A model generated the notes under the pieces. It made no database searches. It was given only the letters and a program-made list of their open reading frames with translations, and was not told the DNA's origin. Shown here in pieces: positions 17,093 to 26,782 of a stretch of DNA of 64,000 nucleotides. This stretch comes from Nocardia australiensis (GTDB taxonomy: Bacteria > Actinomycetota > Actinomycetes > Mycobacteriales > Mycobacteriaceae): the NCBI RefSeq assembly GCF_020733705.1, contig NZ_JAJFZM010000001.1:1116001-1180000 (forward strand). The letters are read 5' to 3'. Every line of letters starts with the position of its first letter. The first letter of the stretch is position 1. A program made the position numbers and the translations under genes.

Positions 17093-18150
17093 CAGAAGCT
17101 CGGCTCGTCGGGGGCGGGCGGCAGCGTGACCACCTGACCCGCGTAGCTCAGGCCCGCGCCGAAACCGAGCAGCAACGCCGTCTGGCCGCCCTTGGCTTTG
17201 CCGGTCACCAGCATCTCTTCCATGGCGAGCGGAATCGAAGCGGCGGAGGTGTTTCCGGTGTTCTCTATGTCGTTGGCCACCGGAATGTCGTCGGCCAGGC
17301 CGAGATTCTTCTTCATCAGGTCATTGATGCGGGCGTTGGCCTGATGCGGGATGAAGACCTCGATGTCCTCCTTGCACACCCCCGACACCTCCAGCGCGGT
17401 GGACAGTGCGCGCGGCAAAGTGACTGCGGCCCAACGGAATACCCGGGGCCCCTCCATCCGCAGCGACATCCTTCCGATCGGCTCGACGGCCGGGTCGGTA
17501 CCCTGCATCGTCTGCGCCTTCTGCATGTATTCGAGAAAGTCGACGTCCTGCTCGATCGCGGACGCGTTCTTACCGTCGCTACCCCACACCGTCGGGGAAA
17601 TACCGTTGTCCGCGCTCGGCCCAACCACCACCGCGCCCGCACCGTCACCGAAGATCATCGCGGTGCCGCGATCGGTCGGATCGAGGCCGACGGTCATCGT
17701 CTCGGCGCCGATCAGCAGCACATACTCGCTGGAGCCCGCCCGGATCAGGTCGGCGGCGACGCCGAGGCCGTAGCCGAAACCACCACAGCCCGACGTCAGA
17801 TCGAACGCGGCGATCCCGTTCATTCCCAGGTCGTGGGCGACCTTGGGGGCGCCGTGCGGGGTCAGCGTCAGCCAGCTCGAGGTGGCCAGGATCAGTGTGC
17901 CGATCTTGGAACGGTCGATGCCGCTGTTGACGATCGCGCGTTCACCTGCGGCCGCAGCGATCGACTGCAGCGTCTCGTCGCCACTGATCCAACGGCGATT
18001 GCGGACACCGGTGCGCTCAAAGATCCACTCGGGGGTGGAGTCGAGAACCTCGCACACCTCTTCATTGCTGACCAGACGTTGGGGACGGTAAGCACCGATC
18101 CCGAGCATCGCGACGTTCTCACGACTCTTGTTGACTGCAATGCTCACCAC
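17092..18150 (-). CDS. 3-oxoacyl-ACP synthase III-like (FabH-type) condensing enzyme
   Basis: 352 residues. Thiolase-fold condensing enzyme with all catalytic residues: Cys122 ('TSGCGGFGYGL'), His269 ('FIPHQANARI') and Asn300 ('ENTGNTSAAS'). FabH starts fatty acid elongation by condensing an acyl-CoA with malonyl-ACP; M. tuberculosis FabH links FAS-I and FAS-II. This protein shows 'AYRPQRLVSNEEV' and 'WIFERTGVRNRRW' as in true FabH, but whether it is the housekeeping enzyme or a specialised paralogue cannot be decided here. Start GTG 18150 or 18147 (adjacent). Coupled to the YhhN-like gene. Confidence 0.88.
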   Translation of the reverse strand: MVSIAVNKSRENVAMLGIGAYRPQRLVSNEEVCEVLDSTPEWIFERTGVRNRRWISGDETLQSIAAAAGERAIVNSGIDRSKIGTLILATSSWLTLTPHGAPKVAHDLGMNGIAAFDLTSGCGGFGYGLGVAADLIRAGSSEYVLLIGAETMTVGLDPTDRGTAMIFGDGAGAVVVGPSADNGISPTVWGSDGKNASAIEQDVDFLEYMQKAQTMQGTDPAVEPIGRMSLRMEGPRVFRWAAVTLPRALSTALEVSGVCKEDIEVFIPHQANARINDLMKKNLGLADDIPVANDIENTGNTSAASIPLAMEEMLVTGKAKGGQTALLLGFGAGLSYAGQVVTLPPAPDEPSF

Positions 18151-18304
18151 AGGTAACTCACACGACCCTTCACTGTCTCCGACCGCCGCGCTGCGCTTGG
18201 CGCTTGCGTTCCCTATCGGGTCGCGCCGTCACCTCGTTTCGGTCGCCGACAGCTCCCATTACTGAAGTCCGGCCCCGACCCGGGCCCGCAAACGCAGCTT
18301 AACC

Positions 18305-18409
18305 GAGCACCGGCTCTATCAAGCCGAGTACCGGCTCTATCAAGCCCAGCACCAGCTCCACCAAGCCCGGCACCGGCTCCGCTAACCCAGCGCCAGTTCC
18401 GTCACGACC
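18305..18409. repeat. 21-bp tandem repeat, about five copies, in intergenic gap
   Basis: Units begin GAGCACCGGCTCTATCAAGC (18305), GAGTACCGGCTCTATCAAGC (18326), then decay through 18347, 18368 and 18389. They sit in the 287-base gap between the FabH-like gene and pyrE, upstream of the FabH-like gene. The period is a multiple of three but no start-to-stop frame is convincing. Confidence 0.7.
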
Positions 18410-18437
18410 GGGCAGCGGCAGCTCAGCGCTGGCGTGC

Positions 18438-18986
18438 TCAACTCAGCTTCAGGTCCTTCAGGCCGAGGATCGACCGGTATTCCAGGCCCTCGGCCGCGAT
18501 GATTTGGTCGGCTCCGGTCTCGCGGTCGACAACCGTGGCGACCCCGACCACGGTGGCACCGGCATCGCGCAACGCGCGCACGGCGGTGAGCGGTGAATTG
18601 CCGGTGGTGGTGGTGTCCTCGACCACGAGCACCCGCTTGCCGACGATATCCGGGCCCTCGATCTGGCGCTGCATACCGTGTGTCTTGGCCGCCTTGCGCA
18701 CCACGAACGCGTCGATCGGGCGTCCGGGCGCGTGCATCACCGCGAGCGCGACCGGGTCGGCGCCCATAGTCAGCCCGCCGACGGAGTCGAAGTCCCAGTC
18801 CGCCACCAGTTCTCGCAGCAGTGTGCCGATCAGCGGCCCGGCGCTGTGGTGCAGGGTTGCGCGGCGTAGGTCGACGTAGTAGTCGGCCTCCTTGCCCGAG
18901 GACAACGTCACCTTGCCGTGCACCACCGCGAGCTCACGCACCAGCGTGGCCAGCTCGTCTCGGTCGGCAGTCACCTGGTCGATCAT
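18438..18986 (-). CDS. pyrE: Orotate phosphoribosyltransferase
   Basis: 182 residues. Transfers the phosphoribosyl group of PRPP to orotate, giving OMP in pyrimidine synthesis. The PRPP-binding motif 'VLVVEDTTTTGNSPL' is at about residues 118-132, the flexible-loop lysines at 'RKAAKTHGMQRQIEGP', and 'SSGKEADYYVDLRR' at the N-terminus. Only 2 bases separate it from the stop of the upstream SDR gene, so they are co-transcribed. Matches Rv0382c in position relative to ttfA and clpB. Confidence 0.96.
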   Translation of the reverse strand: MIDQVTADRDELATLVRELAVVHGKVTLSSGKEADYYVDLRRATLHHSAGPLIGTLLRELVADWDFDSVGGLTMGADPVALAVMHAPGRPIDAFVVRKAAKTHGMQRQIEGPDIVGKRVLVVEDTTTTGNSPLTAVRALRDAGATVVGVATVVDRETGADQIIAAEGLEYRSILGLKDLKLS

Positions 18987-18988
18987 GT

Positions 18989-19801
18989 CTATGTCCTTCC
19001 GCGTGCGTTGAACAGGCCGCGATTGACTCGGGCCGCCAGGGTTCGCGGGATCATCCCGGCGACGGTGGTAAGCACTTTGTACTGCATACCGGGCACGCTG
19101 AGCACCCGGTTCTTCTCCAGATCACGCAGCGAACCGGCGACAACCTGTTCCACGCTCAGCCACAACGGTTTCGGTAGCGACGACATCTCGATACCGGCTC
19201 GCTCATGGAATTCGGTACGGACGAACCCGGGGCACAAAGCCTGGACCCGGACTCCGGTTCCGGCCAGTCCACCCGCCAAACCCTCGGAGAAGGATACGAC
19301 GTACGCCTTGGACGCCGAATACGTCGAGCCGCGTCCGGGGATAAGGCCGGCGACGCTGGCTACATTGACGATCGAGCCTTTGGCCGCCGCGATCATCGCG
19401 GGCAGCGCCGCCCTGCTCAGCTGAAGCACCGAGGTGACATTGACATCCAGTTGCGCCTGCAGCTGCTCGGGCTCCAGCGTCCAGAACTCGCCGGAATGCG
19501 CGAATCCCGCGTTGTTTACCAGGAATTCGACGCCGGCGGCGGCCCGCACGGCAACACGGTCACGATCCGCGGTGTTCGCTAGATCGGCGACGAGCACCTC
19601 CGAGCGGGTGGCGTATTTCCGGTCGAGTTCGGCGGCGAGTTCGTTGAGGAGTTCGCTGTTCCTGGCCACCAGCACCAGGTCGTAGCCCAGTGACGCGAGT
19701 CGCAGCGCGTAGCCGCGCCCGATGCCGGAGGTCGGCCCGGTGACCAAGGCGAACGGACGGCTGGCGCCGGGCAGGCGCGCGGGAACATAGCTGTCGGTCA
19801 T
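18989..19801 (-). CDS. Short-chain dehydrogenase/reductase
   Basis: 270 residues from ATG 19801 (MTDSYVPARLPG); the frame is open further but upstream sequence is low-complexity shadow of the next gene. Classical SDR features: 'GPTSGIGRGYALRL' (cofactor glycine motif), 'LVARNSELL' after the second strand (Arg suggests NADP), 'NNAGF', catalytic Ser in 'NVASVAG' and 'YSASK'. C-terminal 'PGFVRTEFHERAG'. It resembles the DltE/YqjQ-like group acting on lipids or fatty acyl substrates; specific substrate unknown. Sits between ttfA and pyrE. Confidence 0.92.
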   Translation of the reverse strand: MTDSYVPARLPGASRPFALVTGPTSGIGRGYALRLASLGYDLVLVARNSELLNELAAELDRKYATRSEVLVADLANTADRDRVAVRAAAGVEFLVNNAGFAHSGEFWTLEPEQLQAQLDVNVTSVLQLSRAALPAMIAAAKGSIVNVASVAGLIPGRGSTYSASKAYVVSFSEGLAGGLAGTGVRVQALCPGFVRTEFHERAGIEMSSLPKPLWLSVEQVVAGSLRDLEKNRVLSVPGMQYKVLTTVAGMIPRTLAARVNRGLFNARGRT

Positions 19802-19847
19802 GTCCGCGCAATCCAGTTCGTCGCCTCGGCCCGACCGGCGCAGCCGG

Positions 19848-21032
19848 TCACTGCGGCACGGGTCCCTGGTATGGACGGAATCCCGGATGGAATGGACCAC
19901 CGGGCGGCTCCGGGGTGTCATCGATCGGTGGCCAGTCGTCGTCGACCTCGGCGACGCCCCGCGGGGGCTGGTCGCGACGATCCGGCTTCGGCAGGTCGCC
20001 GTCGACGTCATCGCCGGACTCGCGCCACCCGGCCTCATCGTCGGACTCGCGCCGCTCGGCCTCATCGTCGGACTCGCGCCGCTCGTCGTCGGCCCTGCGC
20101 TGTTCCACCCGCGGACGGGTACGGGAATCGGGCACTACCGCGAGAGAGGGACGGCGCGGCGTTTCCTGTGCGATCGACGCCAGTGCGGCGGGCTTGTCGA
20201 GTTCCTCGTCGTATTCGGACGCGTCATAGGCCGAATCCTCGAAATCCGGCCCGTCGTAATCATCGGCGGTCTTCGGGGTGCTCGGCGTCTGCGGCCGGGA
20301 CGCACCGATCGGGGCGTCGGACTCGTCATGCCGGTCATACTCGTCCGAATCGCCGCGCCGCGTACGCGCGCGTGGATGCGGGCGACCGGGATCGTGGTCA
20401 CCACCATCGCCACCGAAGACGTCGCTGACCGGGGGCAGCACATGCAACAACCCCGACAGCCGCAGCACCGCGTCGATAGCGGTTTCCCAATCACGCGCGA
20501 CCGTACCGACATTCAGCATGCCGAGCGTCCAGTTGCCCTCACTCCACAGCATCTGCACCGAATCGGACAGCGTCTCGATGAAGGCGACCATGCGCTGATC
20601 GACCGCATGCCTCGCGATCTCCGGATTGGTCGCGAAAACCACCCGATCGCCGATGGCGCCGAGCAACTCCAGATCGGCGTCCTTCGGCGGTGACGCGGTC
20701 TTCAGGCGCATATCGACATCGATGTCCGAGCCGATCTGCCTGCGCACCGCAACCAGCGTCGCCGCGTCTTCCAGGTCGAAGAGCACGAACTTCTCGCCCT
20801 TGCGAATGCCGGACACCACATCGACCGCGGAGAGGTAGCCGAGCTTGGCCAACGCACCCCGGCGCCAGGTCGACGCGAGTGCCGGTTCCACCGACACATA
20901 CGTATATCCCTGGGCTTTCGCCCAGACCTGGCGCGCATGACCGGTCCGCTGTCGCTGAACCCGGTCGAAATAGAGCAGCACTATCGCACCAACCAGCGCG
21001 ATCGCCGCCAACCCGAACCACATTGCCGTCAT
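19848..21032 (-). CDS. ttfA: Trehalose monomycolate transport factor TtfA-like protein
   Basis: 394 residues. One N-terminal membrane helix (MTAMWFGLAAIALVGAIVLL), a folded cytoplasmic domain to about 195 ('YTYVSVEPALASTWRRGAL', 'FVLFDLEDAATLVAVRRQ', 'EGNWTLGMLNVGTVARDWE'), and a long acidic disordered tail. This is the Rv0383c/TtfA family, which in mycobacteria binds the MmpL3 flippase and is needed for trehalose-monomycolate export and cell elongation. Genome position between pyrE and clpB agrees. The tail here contains an exact 27-bp tandem duplication coding ERRESDDEA. Assignment rests on domain resemblance and synteny. Confidence 0.82.
   Translation of the reverse strand: MTAMWFGLAAIALVGAIVLLYFDRVQRQRTGHARQVWAKAQGYTYVSVEPALASTWRRGALAKLGYLSAVDVVSGIRKGEKFVLFDLEDAATLVAVRRQIGSDIDVDMRLKTASPPKDADLELLGAIGDRVVFATNPEIARHAVDQRMVAFIETLSDSVQMLWSEGNWTLGMLNVGTVARDWETAIDAVLRLSGLLHVLPPVSDVFGGDGGDHDPGRPHPRARTRRGDSDEYDRHDESDAPIGASRPQTPSTPKTADDYDGPDFEDSAYDASEYDEELDKPAALASIAQETPRRPSLAVVPDSRTRPRVEQRRADDERRESDDEAERRESDDEAGWRESGDDVDGDLPKPDRRDQPPRGVAEVDDDWPPIDDTPEPPGGPFHPGFRPYQGPVPQ
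20031..20084. repeat. Exact 27-bp tandem duplication in ttfA
   Basis: Two identical 27-bp units (20031-20057 and 20058-20084), with a third degenerate unit just before. In the ttfA frame they give repeated RRESDDEAE-type residues in the acidic tail. Perfect identity points to recent slippage. Confidence 0.8.
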
Positions 21033-21100
21033 CGCCGTCTACCCTAACCAGCCGACGGATCGATTGCCCGTCACTGCCCACCCAGGAAGGTTCGGGTCGT

Positions 21101-21910
21101 TCATCTCGGCCCTCCCGGCAGCGATGTGCTGATAATGATCCTGGCCTGAATCGACCCGTCCGCGGCCTTGTCACCTTGGATGACAATCATGTCACCGACC
21201 GGCAGATCGGTGGCCTTCGCCGCCGACAACGAGATGACCTGGGTCTGGGCATCGGTGTGCACGGTGACCGCCGAACCCGACAGCGAATCGACGGTGAGCG
21301 TGCCGCCGTTGTTGGCGCTGATGGTGCCCATGGTCGCGCCGAGGCCGTCGATATCGCCGAGCCCGGGCAGGCTCGGAATCGTCGCGGTGGACTGGCCGGA
21401 TTTCGGCGTCCCGGTCTCGCGGGCCGCGGGCGGCAACGTCACCGTGGCGGAGCTCGCCGCACTCGTCGACGACGAATCCTTACTACCGAGCAGCAGTCCC
21501 GCGACCACACCGGCGACCGCGATCAACGCGACGACACCGATCACGAGCGCCACCCACAAGCCAGTATTGCGTTTCGGCGGTGGGTATTGATCGACCGGCC
21601 CCGGCGGTCCGGGCGGGACACCGCCGCCGCCGGTGCCCGCGGGCATGGTCGTGTCAGCCCACTGCTCGCCGTAGGTGCTTTCGTAGCCGCCCCACTGGTT
21701 GTCGTACGGCGGTAATTCACGGGTGGCGTTCACCGGGGGCGGCGGCCACGGCTCCATCTGCTCGGTCGACGGATAGGCGGGCGCCGGTTCGTAGGTGTAG
21801 GTCTCGGTGGGGTCCGCGGGCTGATCGAATCCGGACTTTCCCGGCGTACCCAGATGCTCGGTCGGGGCATCCTCCGGCCGCCGCGCCCACGGATCGTTCG
21901 GATTCGTCAT
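21101..21910 (-). CDS. Membrane-anchored protein with DUF5666-like outer domain
   Basis: 269 residues. Residues 1-112 are Pro/Tyr/Glu-rich cytoplasmic sequence, residues about 116-142 a single membrane helix (GLWVALVIGVVALIAVAGVV), then a Ser/Thr linker and a compact beta-rich domain from about 190 ('GTISANNGGTLTVDSLSGSAV', 'TVHTDAQTQVI', 'GDMIVIQGDKAADGSIQARI') of the DUF5666/OB-like kind. Function unknown. Lies between ttfA and clpB on the same strand, 32 bases after the clpB stop, perhaps read from the heat-shock promoter. Confidence 0.8.
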   Translation of the reverse strand: MTNPNDPWARRPEDAPTEHLGTPGKSGFDQPADPTETYTYEPAPAYPSTEQMEPWPPPPVNATRELPPYDNQWGGYESTYGEQWADTTMPAGTGGGGVPPGPPGPVDQYPPPKRNTGLWVALVIGVVALIAVAGVVAGLLLGSKDSSSTSAASSATVTLPPAARETGTPKSGQSTATIPSLPGLGDIDGLGATMGTISANNGGTLTVDSLSGSAVTVHTDAQTQVISLSAAKATDLPVGDMIVIQGDKAADGSIQARIIISTSLPGGPR

Positions 21911-21942
21911 GGCCTCCAGGGTAGGTTGTCACACCTCGCGCG

Positions 21943-24498
21943 TCACCGACCGACGAGCAGGCTTTCGCCATTGGGCGTCACAGTGACCGTGACCGTGTCG
22001 CCGTCGAGGATCTCGCCCGCGAGCAGTTCCTTGGCGAGGGTATCGCCGATGGCCTGCTGGATCAGCCTGCGCAACGGCCGTGCGCCGTAGATCGGGTCGT
22101 AGCCGCGCACGGCCAGCCAGAACCGTGCCGAATCGCTGACGTCGAGCTTCAGCCGACGCTGCGAGAGCCGCTTCTGTAGCTGGTCGAGCTGGATATCGAC
22201 GATCGATTCCAACTGCTCCTCATCGAGCGAATGGAACATGACCACGTCATCGAGCCGGTTGAGGAATTCCGGCTTGAAGGCCGCGCGCACGGCTTCCATC
22301 ACGAACTCCCGATCGCCGCCCGCACCGAGGTTCGAGGTGAGGATCAGGATGGTGTTGCGGAAGTCGACCGTGCGCCCCTGACCGTCGGTCAGCCGTCCCT
22401 CGTCGAGCACGGCGAGCAGGATGTCGAATACATCCGGGTGCGCCTTCTCGATCTCGTCGAACAGCACGACCGTATAGGGCCGCCGCCGCACCGCCTCCGT
22501 GAGCTGACCGCCCTGGTCGTAACCGACGTATCCGGGCGGGGCACCGACGAGCCTGGCCACCGCATGCTTCTCGCTGTACTCGCTCATATCAATGCGGACC
22601 ATGGCGCGCTCGTCGTCGAACAGGAAGTCCGCCAACGCTTTTGCCAGCTCGGTCTTACCGACACCGGTCGGGCCGACGAACAGGAACGAGCCGGTCGGGC
22701 GGTTCGGGTCGGCGACCCCCGCGCGCGCCCGGCGCACCGCGTCCGACACCGCCTGCACCGCCTCGGGCTGCCCGACGACGCGCTTGCCGAGCTCGTCCTC
22801 CATGCGCAGCAGTTTCTGAGTTTCGCCCTCCATCAGCCTGCCGACCGGGATCCCGGTCCACGCGCCGACGACCTCGGCGATATCGTCGGGTCCGACCTCC
22901 TCCTTGAGCATGACCTCGCCGTCACTCGCCACAGCGGAAGACTTTTCGGCCTCGGCGAGTTGCTTCTCCAGCGCCGGGATCTTGCCGTAGCGCAGCTCCG
23001 CGGCCTTGCCGAGATCACCGTCGCGCTCCGCGCGCTCGGACTCGCCGCGCAGTGCCTCCAGCTCCTCCTTGTAGACCCGGACCTGGTCGATGGCGCTCTT
23101 CTCGTTCTGCCAGCGGGTCATCAGCTGGTTGAGCTTCTCGCGATCATCGGCGAGTTCTTGGCGCAGCTTGTCCAGCCGCGCCTTCGACGCGTCGTCGGTC
23201 TCCTTGCTCAGCGCGACTTCCTCGATCTCGAGCCGTCGCACCGCGCGCTCCACCTCGTCGATTTCGACAGGGCGCGAGTCGATTTCCATGCGCAGCCGCG
23301 AGGCCGACTCGTCGACCAGGTCGATCGCCTTGTCCGGCAGGAACCGAGAGGTGATGTAGCGGTCGCTGAGGGTGGCGGCGGCGACCAGCGCGGAATCGGT
23401 GATCCGCACGCCGTGGTGCACCTCGTAGCGCTCCTTGATACCGCGCAGGATGCCGATGGTGTCCTCCACCGAGGGCTCGCCGACCAGCACCTGCTGGAAA
23501 CGGCGTTCGAGTGCGGCGTCCTTCTCGATGAACTTGCGGTACTCATCCAGCGTGGTGGCGCCGACCAGCCGCAGCTCACCGCGAGCGAGCATCGGCTTGA
23601 TCATGTTGCCCGCGTCCATGGCGGATTCGCCGGTCGCCCCGGCGCCGACAATGGTGTGCAACTCATCGATGAACGTAATGATCTGTCCCGCACTATTTTT
23701 GATGTCCTCGAGCACGGCCTTGAGCCGCTCCTCGAATTCACCGCGATACTTCGCGCCCGCGACCATCGCGCCGAGGTCCAGTGAGACAACGGACTTGCCG
23801 CGCAACGACTCCGGCACGTCACCGGCCACGATGCGCTGGGCGAGGCCCTCGACGATAGCGGTCTTGCCGACGCCGGGTTCGCCGATGAGCACCGGATTGT
23901 TCTTGGTGCGGCGGCTCAATACCTGGACGACACGGCGGATTTCGGTGTCTCGACCGATCACCGGGTCGAGCTTGCCCGAGCGGGCCGCGTCGGTGAGGTC
24001 GGTGGAGTACTTCTCCAGCGCCTGGTAGCTGCCCTCGGGGTCGGGGCTGGTGACCCGGGCGCTGCCGCGAACGGTGGTGAATGCCTCACGCAGCGCGTCG
24101 GCGGTGGCGCCGTATTTGACCAGCAGCATCGTCACGTCCGAGTCGCCGCCGGCCAAGCCGACCAGCACATGCTCGGTGGAGACGTATTCGTCGCCGAGCT
24201 CGGTGGCCAGATGCTGCGCAGCGGTGATCGCGGCCAGCGCCTCACGGCCGAGCTGCGGGGTGGTGGTCGCGCCGGTCGCCTGTGGCAGCCGGTCGACGAT
24301 GTCCTGACTTTCACGACGAACTGTCGCTGGATCGACACCGACGGCCTTCAGCAGCGGTGCGGCGATGCCGTCGGTTTGATCCAGTAACGCCACCAGCAAG
24401 TGTGCCGGACGAATCTCCGGATTGCCCGCGGCCGACGCGGCCTGGAGGGCGGCGGTCAGGGCCGCCTGAGTCTTGGTGGTGGGATTGAACGAGTCCAC
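21943..24498 (-). CDS. clpB: ATP-dependent disaggregase ClpB
   Basis: 851 residues, the usual ClpB length. Start GTG 24498 follows AGGAAGG by 6 bases. Domains: double Clp-N (1-145), AAA1 with Walker A 'GEPGVGKT' (~205), the long coiled-coil middle domain (about 405-525), AAA2 with '[12 protein letters not shown]' (~605) and a D2-small C-terminal domain. With DnaK/DnaJ/GrpE it extracts and refolds aggregated proteins. A HAIR operator lies about 100 bases upstream, so HspR repression, released on heat shock, is expected as in mycobacteria and Streptomyces. Confidence 0.98.
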   Translation of the reverse strand: MDSFNPTTKTQAALTAALQAASAAGNPEIRPAHLLVALLDQTDGIAAPLLKAVGVDPATVRRESQDIVDRLPQATGATTTPQLGREALAAITAAQHLATELGDEYVSTEHVLVGLAGGDSDVTMLLVKYGATADALREAFTTVRGSARVTSPDPEGSYQALEKYSTDLTDAARSGKLDPVIGRDTEIRRVVQVLSRRTKNNPVLIGEPGVGKTAIVEGLAQRIVAGDVPESLRGKSVVSLDLGAMVAGAKYRGEFEERLKAVLEDIKNSAGQIITFIDELHTIVGAGATGESAMDAGNMIKPMLARGELRLVGATTLDEYRKFIEKDAALERRFQQVLVGEPSVEDTIGILRGIKERYEVHHGVRITDSALVAAATLSDRYITSRFLPDKAIDLVDESASRLRMEIDSRPVEIDEVERAVRRLEIEEVALSKETDDASKARLDKLRQELADDREKLNQLMTRWQNEKSAIDQVRVYKEELEALRGESERAERDGDLGKAAELRYGKIPALEKQLAEAEKSSAVASDGEVMLKEEVGPDDIAEVVGAWTGIPVGRLMEGETQKLLRMEDELGKRVVGQPEAVQAVSDAVRRARAGVADPNRPTGSFLFVGPTGVGKTELAKALADFLFDDERAMVRIDMSEYSEKHAVARLVGAPPGYVGYDQGGQLTEAVRRRPYTVVLFDEIEKAHPDVFDILLAVLDEGRLTDGQGRTVDFRNTILILTSNLGAGGDREFVMEAVRAAFKPEFLNRLDDVVMFHSLDEEQLESIVDIQLDQLQKRLSQRRLKLDVSDSARFWLAVRGYDPIYGARPLRRLIQQAIGDTLAKELLAGEILDGDTVTVTVTPNGESLLVGR

Positions 24499-24599
24499 GA
24501 GTCACCTTCCTAGTAGTCGATTCCGCGGCGCCCGAGTTCGCCTGATCGCGCGTGTGCCGCACGGCTCGGTACCGCTTCAAACCGTCCAACGCGGGGGAA

Positions 24600-24620
24600 G
24601 TTGAGTCTGTTCCGCTCAAG
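24600..24620. promoter_or_regulatory. HAIR operator (HspR site) upstream of clpB
   Basis: GTTGAGT-N7-GCTCAAG on the plus strand; read on the clpB strand it is CTTGAGC-N7-ACTCAAC. This fits the HspR consensus CTTGAGT-N7-ACTCAAG with two substitutions. It is 102 bases from the clpB start. Confidence 0.85.
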
Positions 24621-24773
24621 TTTGAAATTTTTGATTACCTCGACAAACGCTACGCCGTGACATCGTCGAATGCGATGAATCACGACGTCAGTGGTGTATG
24701 GATACCTACGACGGCCGTTGCCGTTTCGATGCTTCAGCCTCCAGAGCCGCCAGCCCGAATCAAGGAGCGAATG

Positions 24774-25709
24774 ATGCGCGCGATCGTGGTACGGAATTTC
24801 GGAGCAGCACCCGAGTTGGCCGATATGCCGGTGCCCGAACCCGGCCCAGGTGCGGTGCGCGTACAACTAGAGGCAGCCGGTGTCAACCCGTTCGACCAGC
24901 GCATGGCCACCGGATTCCTGGATGGCAAACTGCCCCACGACTTTCCGATGATCCTCGGGGTCGACGGCGCGGGTGTCGTGTCCTCGATCGGCCCCGGCGT
25001 GAGCCGGTTCGCCGTCGGCGACCGCGTGGTCGGCACGTTCCTGACCCCACCCGTCGGCCACGGCAGTTTCGCCGACTACTCGGTGGCGCCGGAGGACGGC
25101 ACCCTCGTTCACATCCCGGACGGCGTTCCAGCGGGCGCCGCCGCGGCGCTGCCGACCGCCGGACTCACCGCGCAGGACCTGGTCGACGCCAGCGAAATCG
25201 CGCCGGACCAAACGGTTCTGGTGATCGGTGCGACCGGAGGCGTCGGGTCCTTCCTGGTGCAACTGGCGAATACCGCAGGCGCGCAGGTCATCGCCACCGC
25301 GCGCGGCGATGCCGCCGATCAGATGACCCGGCTCGGTGCGGCCACGACGGTGGACTACACCGACGGCACGGTCATCGAGCAGGTCGCAGCCGCTTATCCG
25401 AACGGCATCGACGTCCTGTTCGACCTGGTCAGCCCGCCCGAACAGCTGGCGGCGGCGACCACGCTCGTACGCAAAGGCGGCACCGTCTACTCCACCATCT
25501 CGGCCGCCGACGAAGCCGCTTTACGCGAGCGCGGCATCAACGGCGGAAATTTCGAATCCACCGGCGGCGCACCGGAATTGACTCGCCTACTGCGACGCGT
25601 CGCCGCAGGCGACATCGTGGTCCCGATCGACGCGACCGTCCCGCTCGCCGAGGCCGCCACTGTCGTCGGCGCGTCGGGCGCGCGCGGCAAGACCGTACTT
25701 ACCATCTGA
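24774..25709 (+). CDS. Zinc-independent MDR-family NADP-dependent oxidoreductase (quinone reductase-like)
   Basis: 311 residues. Start at ATG 24774 (MRAIVVRNFG), with AAGGAG 6 bases before it; the frame is open to 24552 but that upstream part overlaps the clpB promoter. Medium-chain dehydrogenase fold: GroES-like half with 'GVNPFDQRMATG' and 'GVDGAGVV', then Rossmann half with 'VLVIGATGGVGSFLVQLA' (NADPH). The zinc-binding cysteines are absent, as in quinone oxidoreductases/enoyl reductases. Ends 6 bases before the LLM oxidoreductase gene, so one operon. Substrate unknown. Confidence 0.9.
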   Translation: MRAIVVRNFGAAPELADMPVPEPGPGAVRVQLEAAGVNPFDQRMATGFLDGKLPHDFPMILGVDGAGVVSSIGPGVSRFAVGDRVVGTFLTPPVGHGSFADYSVAPEDGTLVHIPDGVPAGAAAALPTAGLTAQDLVDASEIAPDQTVLVIGATGGVGSFLVQLANTAGAQVIATARGDAADQMTRLGAATTVDYTDGTVIEQVAAAYPNGIDVLFDLVSPPEQLAAATTLVRKGGTVYSTISAADEAALRERGINGGNFESTGGAPELTRLLRRVAAGDIVVPIDATVPLAEAATVVGASGARGKTVLTI

Positions 25710-25715
25710 GCGCCG

Positions 25716-26594
25716 ATGAGCACCGTCGAATTCGGCCTGTTCCTCATCCCCGAGGCCGACAACTATCAGCAGCTCGCCGAGGTGACCGCCTACGCGGAAA
25801 GCGCCGGGCTCGATCTGATCGGCATCCAGGACCATCCCTACCAGCGAAGATTCTTCGACACCTGGACACTGATCACCAGTCTCGCCGTGCGAACCTCGCG
25901 GTTGAGGTTCTTCCCCGATGTCGCGAACCTGCCACTGCGCAATCCGGCCGTGCTCGCGAAATCTGTTGCTTCCCTTGACATCATCACCGATGGACGAATC
26001 CACCTCGGACTCGGCGCCGGAGCGTTCTGGGACGCGATAGCGGCATTGGGCGGACCGCACCTGAGCAAGGGCGAATCGGTTCGGGCGTTGAGCGAGGCCA
26101 TCACCGTGATCCGGGCCATGTGGAGCGACGAGCGCTCGGTCCGAGTGCCCGGCACCTACCACTGGTTGGCCGGTGCCAATCCCGGTCCGACACCGCGCCA
26201 CGACCCCGGTATCTGGCTCGGTGCGATGGGTCCGCGCATGCAGGTGCTTACCGGCCGACTCGCCGACGGCTGGTTGACCTCGGCGGCCTGGGCACCGCCG
26301 GAGTTCCTGACCGAGGCGGGCAAGCGCATCGATGGCGCCGCCGTGGCGGCGGGCCGTGACCCAGCCATGGTGCGCCGGATCTACAACGTCTCCGGCACCA
26401 TCACCGACAACGGCGTCGACCACGGCTTCCTGGAGGGCCCGCCGCAGCGCTGGATCGATGACCTCGGCGCACTACACCGTGACCAACGCATCGACGCGTT
26501 CGTCTTCTGGCCGACCGAGGGCGATCCGGTCGAGCAAATCCACCGATACGCCGAGGTGGTGGCCCCCGCGGTCCGCGCCGAAGTCACCCGCTGA
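25716..26594 (+). CDS. LLM-class (luciferase-like) flavin/F420-dependent oxidoreductase
   Basis: 292 residues with a TIM-barrel luciferase-like fold: 'VEFGLFLIPEADNYQQL' at the start, 'GIQDHPYQ', 'SLDIITDGRIHLGLGAG' and 'DPGIWLGAMGPRMQVLTGRLADGW' (the last shown parts separately conserved). Members use FMN or coenzyme F420; the absence of a clear FMN-reductase partner and the organism type make F420 plausible but not shown. Co-transcribed with the upstream reductase. Substrate unknown. Confidence 0.88.
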   Translation: MSTVEFGLFLIPEADNYQQLAEVTAYAESAGLDLIGIQDHPYQRRFFDTWTLITSLAVRTSRLRFFPDVANLPLRNPAVLAKSVASLDIITDGRIHLGLGAGAFWDAIAALGGPHLSKGESVRALSEAITVIRAMWSDERSVRVPGTYHWLAGANPGPTPRHDPGIWLGAMGPRMQVLTGRLADGWLTSAAWAPPEFLTEAGKRIDGAAVAAGRDPAMVRRIYNVSGTITDNGVDHGFLEGPPQRWIDDLGALHRDQRIDAFVFWPTEGDPVEQIHRYAEVVAPAVRAEVTR

Positions 26595-26782
26595 ACGCCT
26601 GCGACAACCCTTGCGACAGGCCCACCGCGCCTGATGTTTGCCCACCGATTACCGTTGGCGCGGGTCGTGATGACCCATACCCACACGACCATGCGATTTT
26701 CGGGGATACTTGGCTGGCGGAGGACCGCCGGTTACGGATATGTCCCCGGGCAGAAATTCAGAGGGAAAGGAAGCTCCACGTC

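Noticed and set aside
22231-23784. 517-codon open frame opposite clpB
   Set aside because: Antisense shadow of ClpB; no protein family features and no ribosome binding site.
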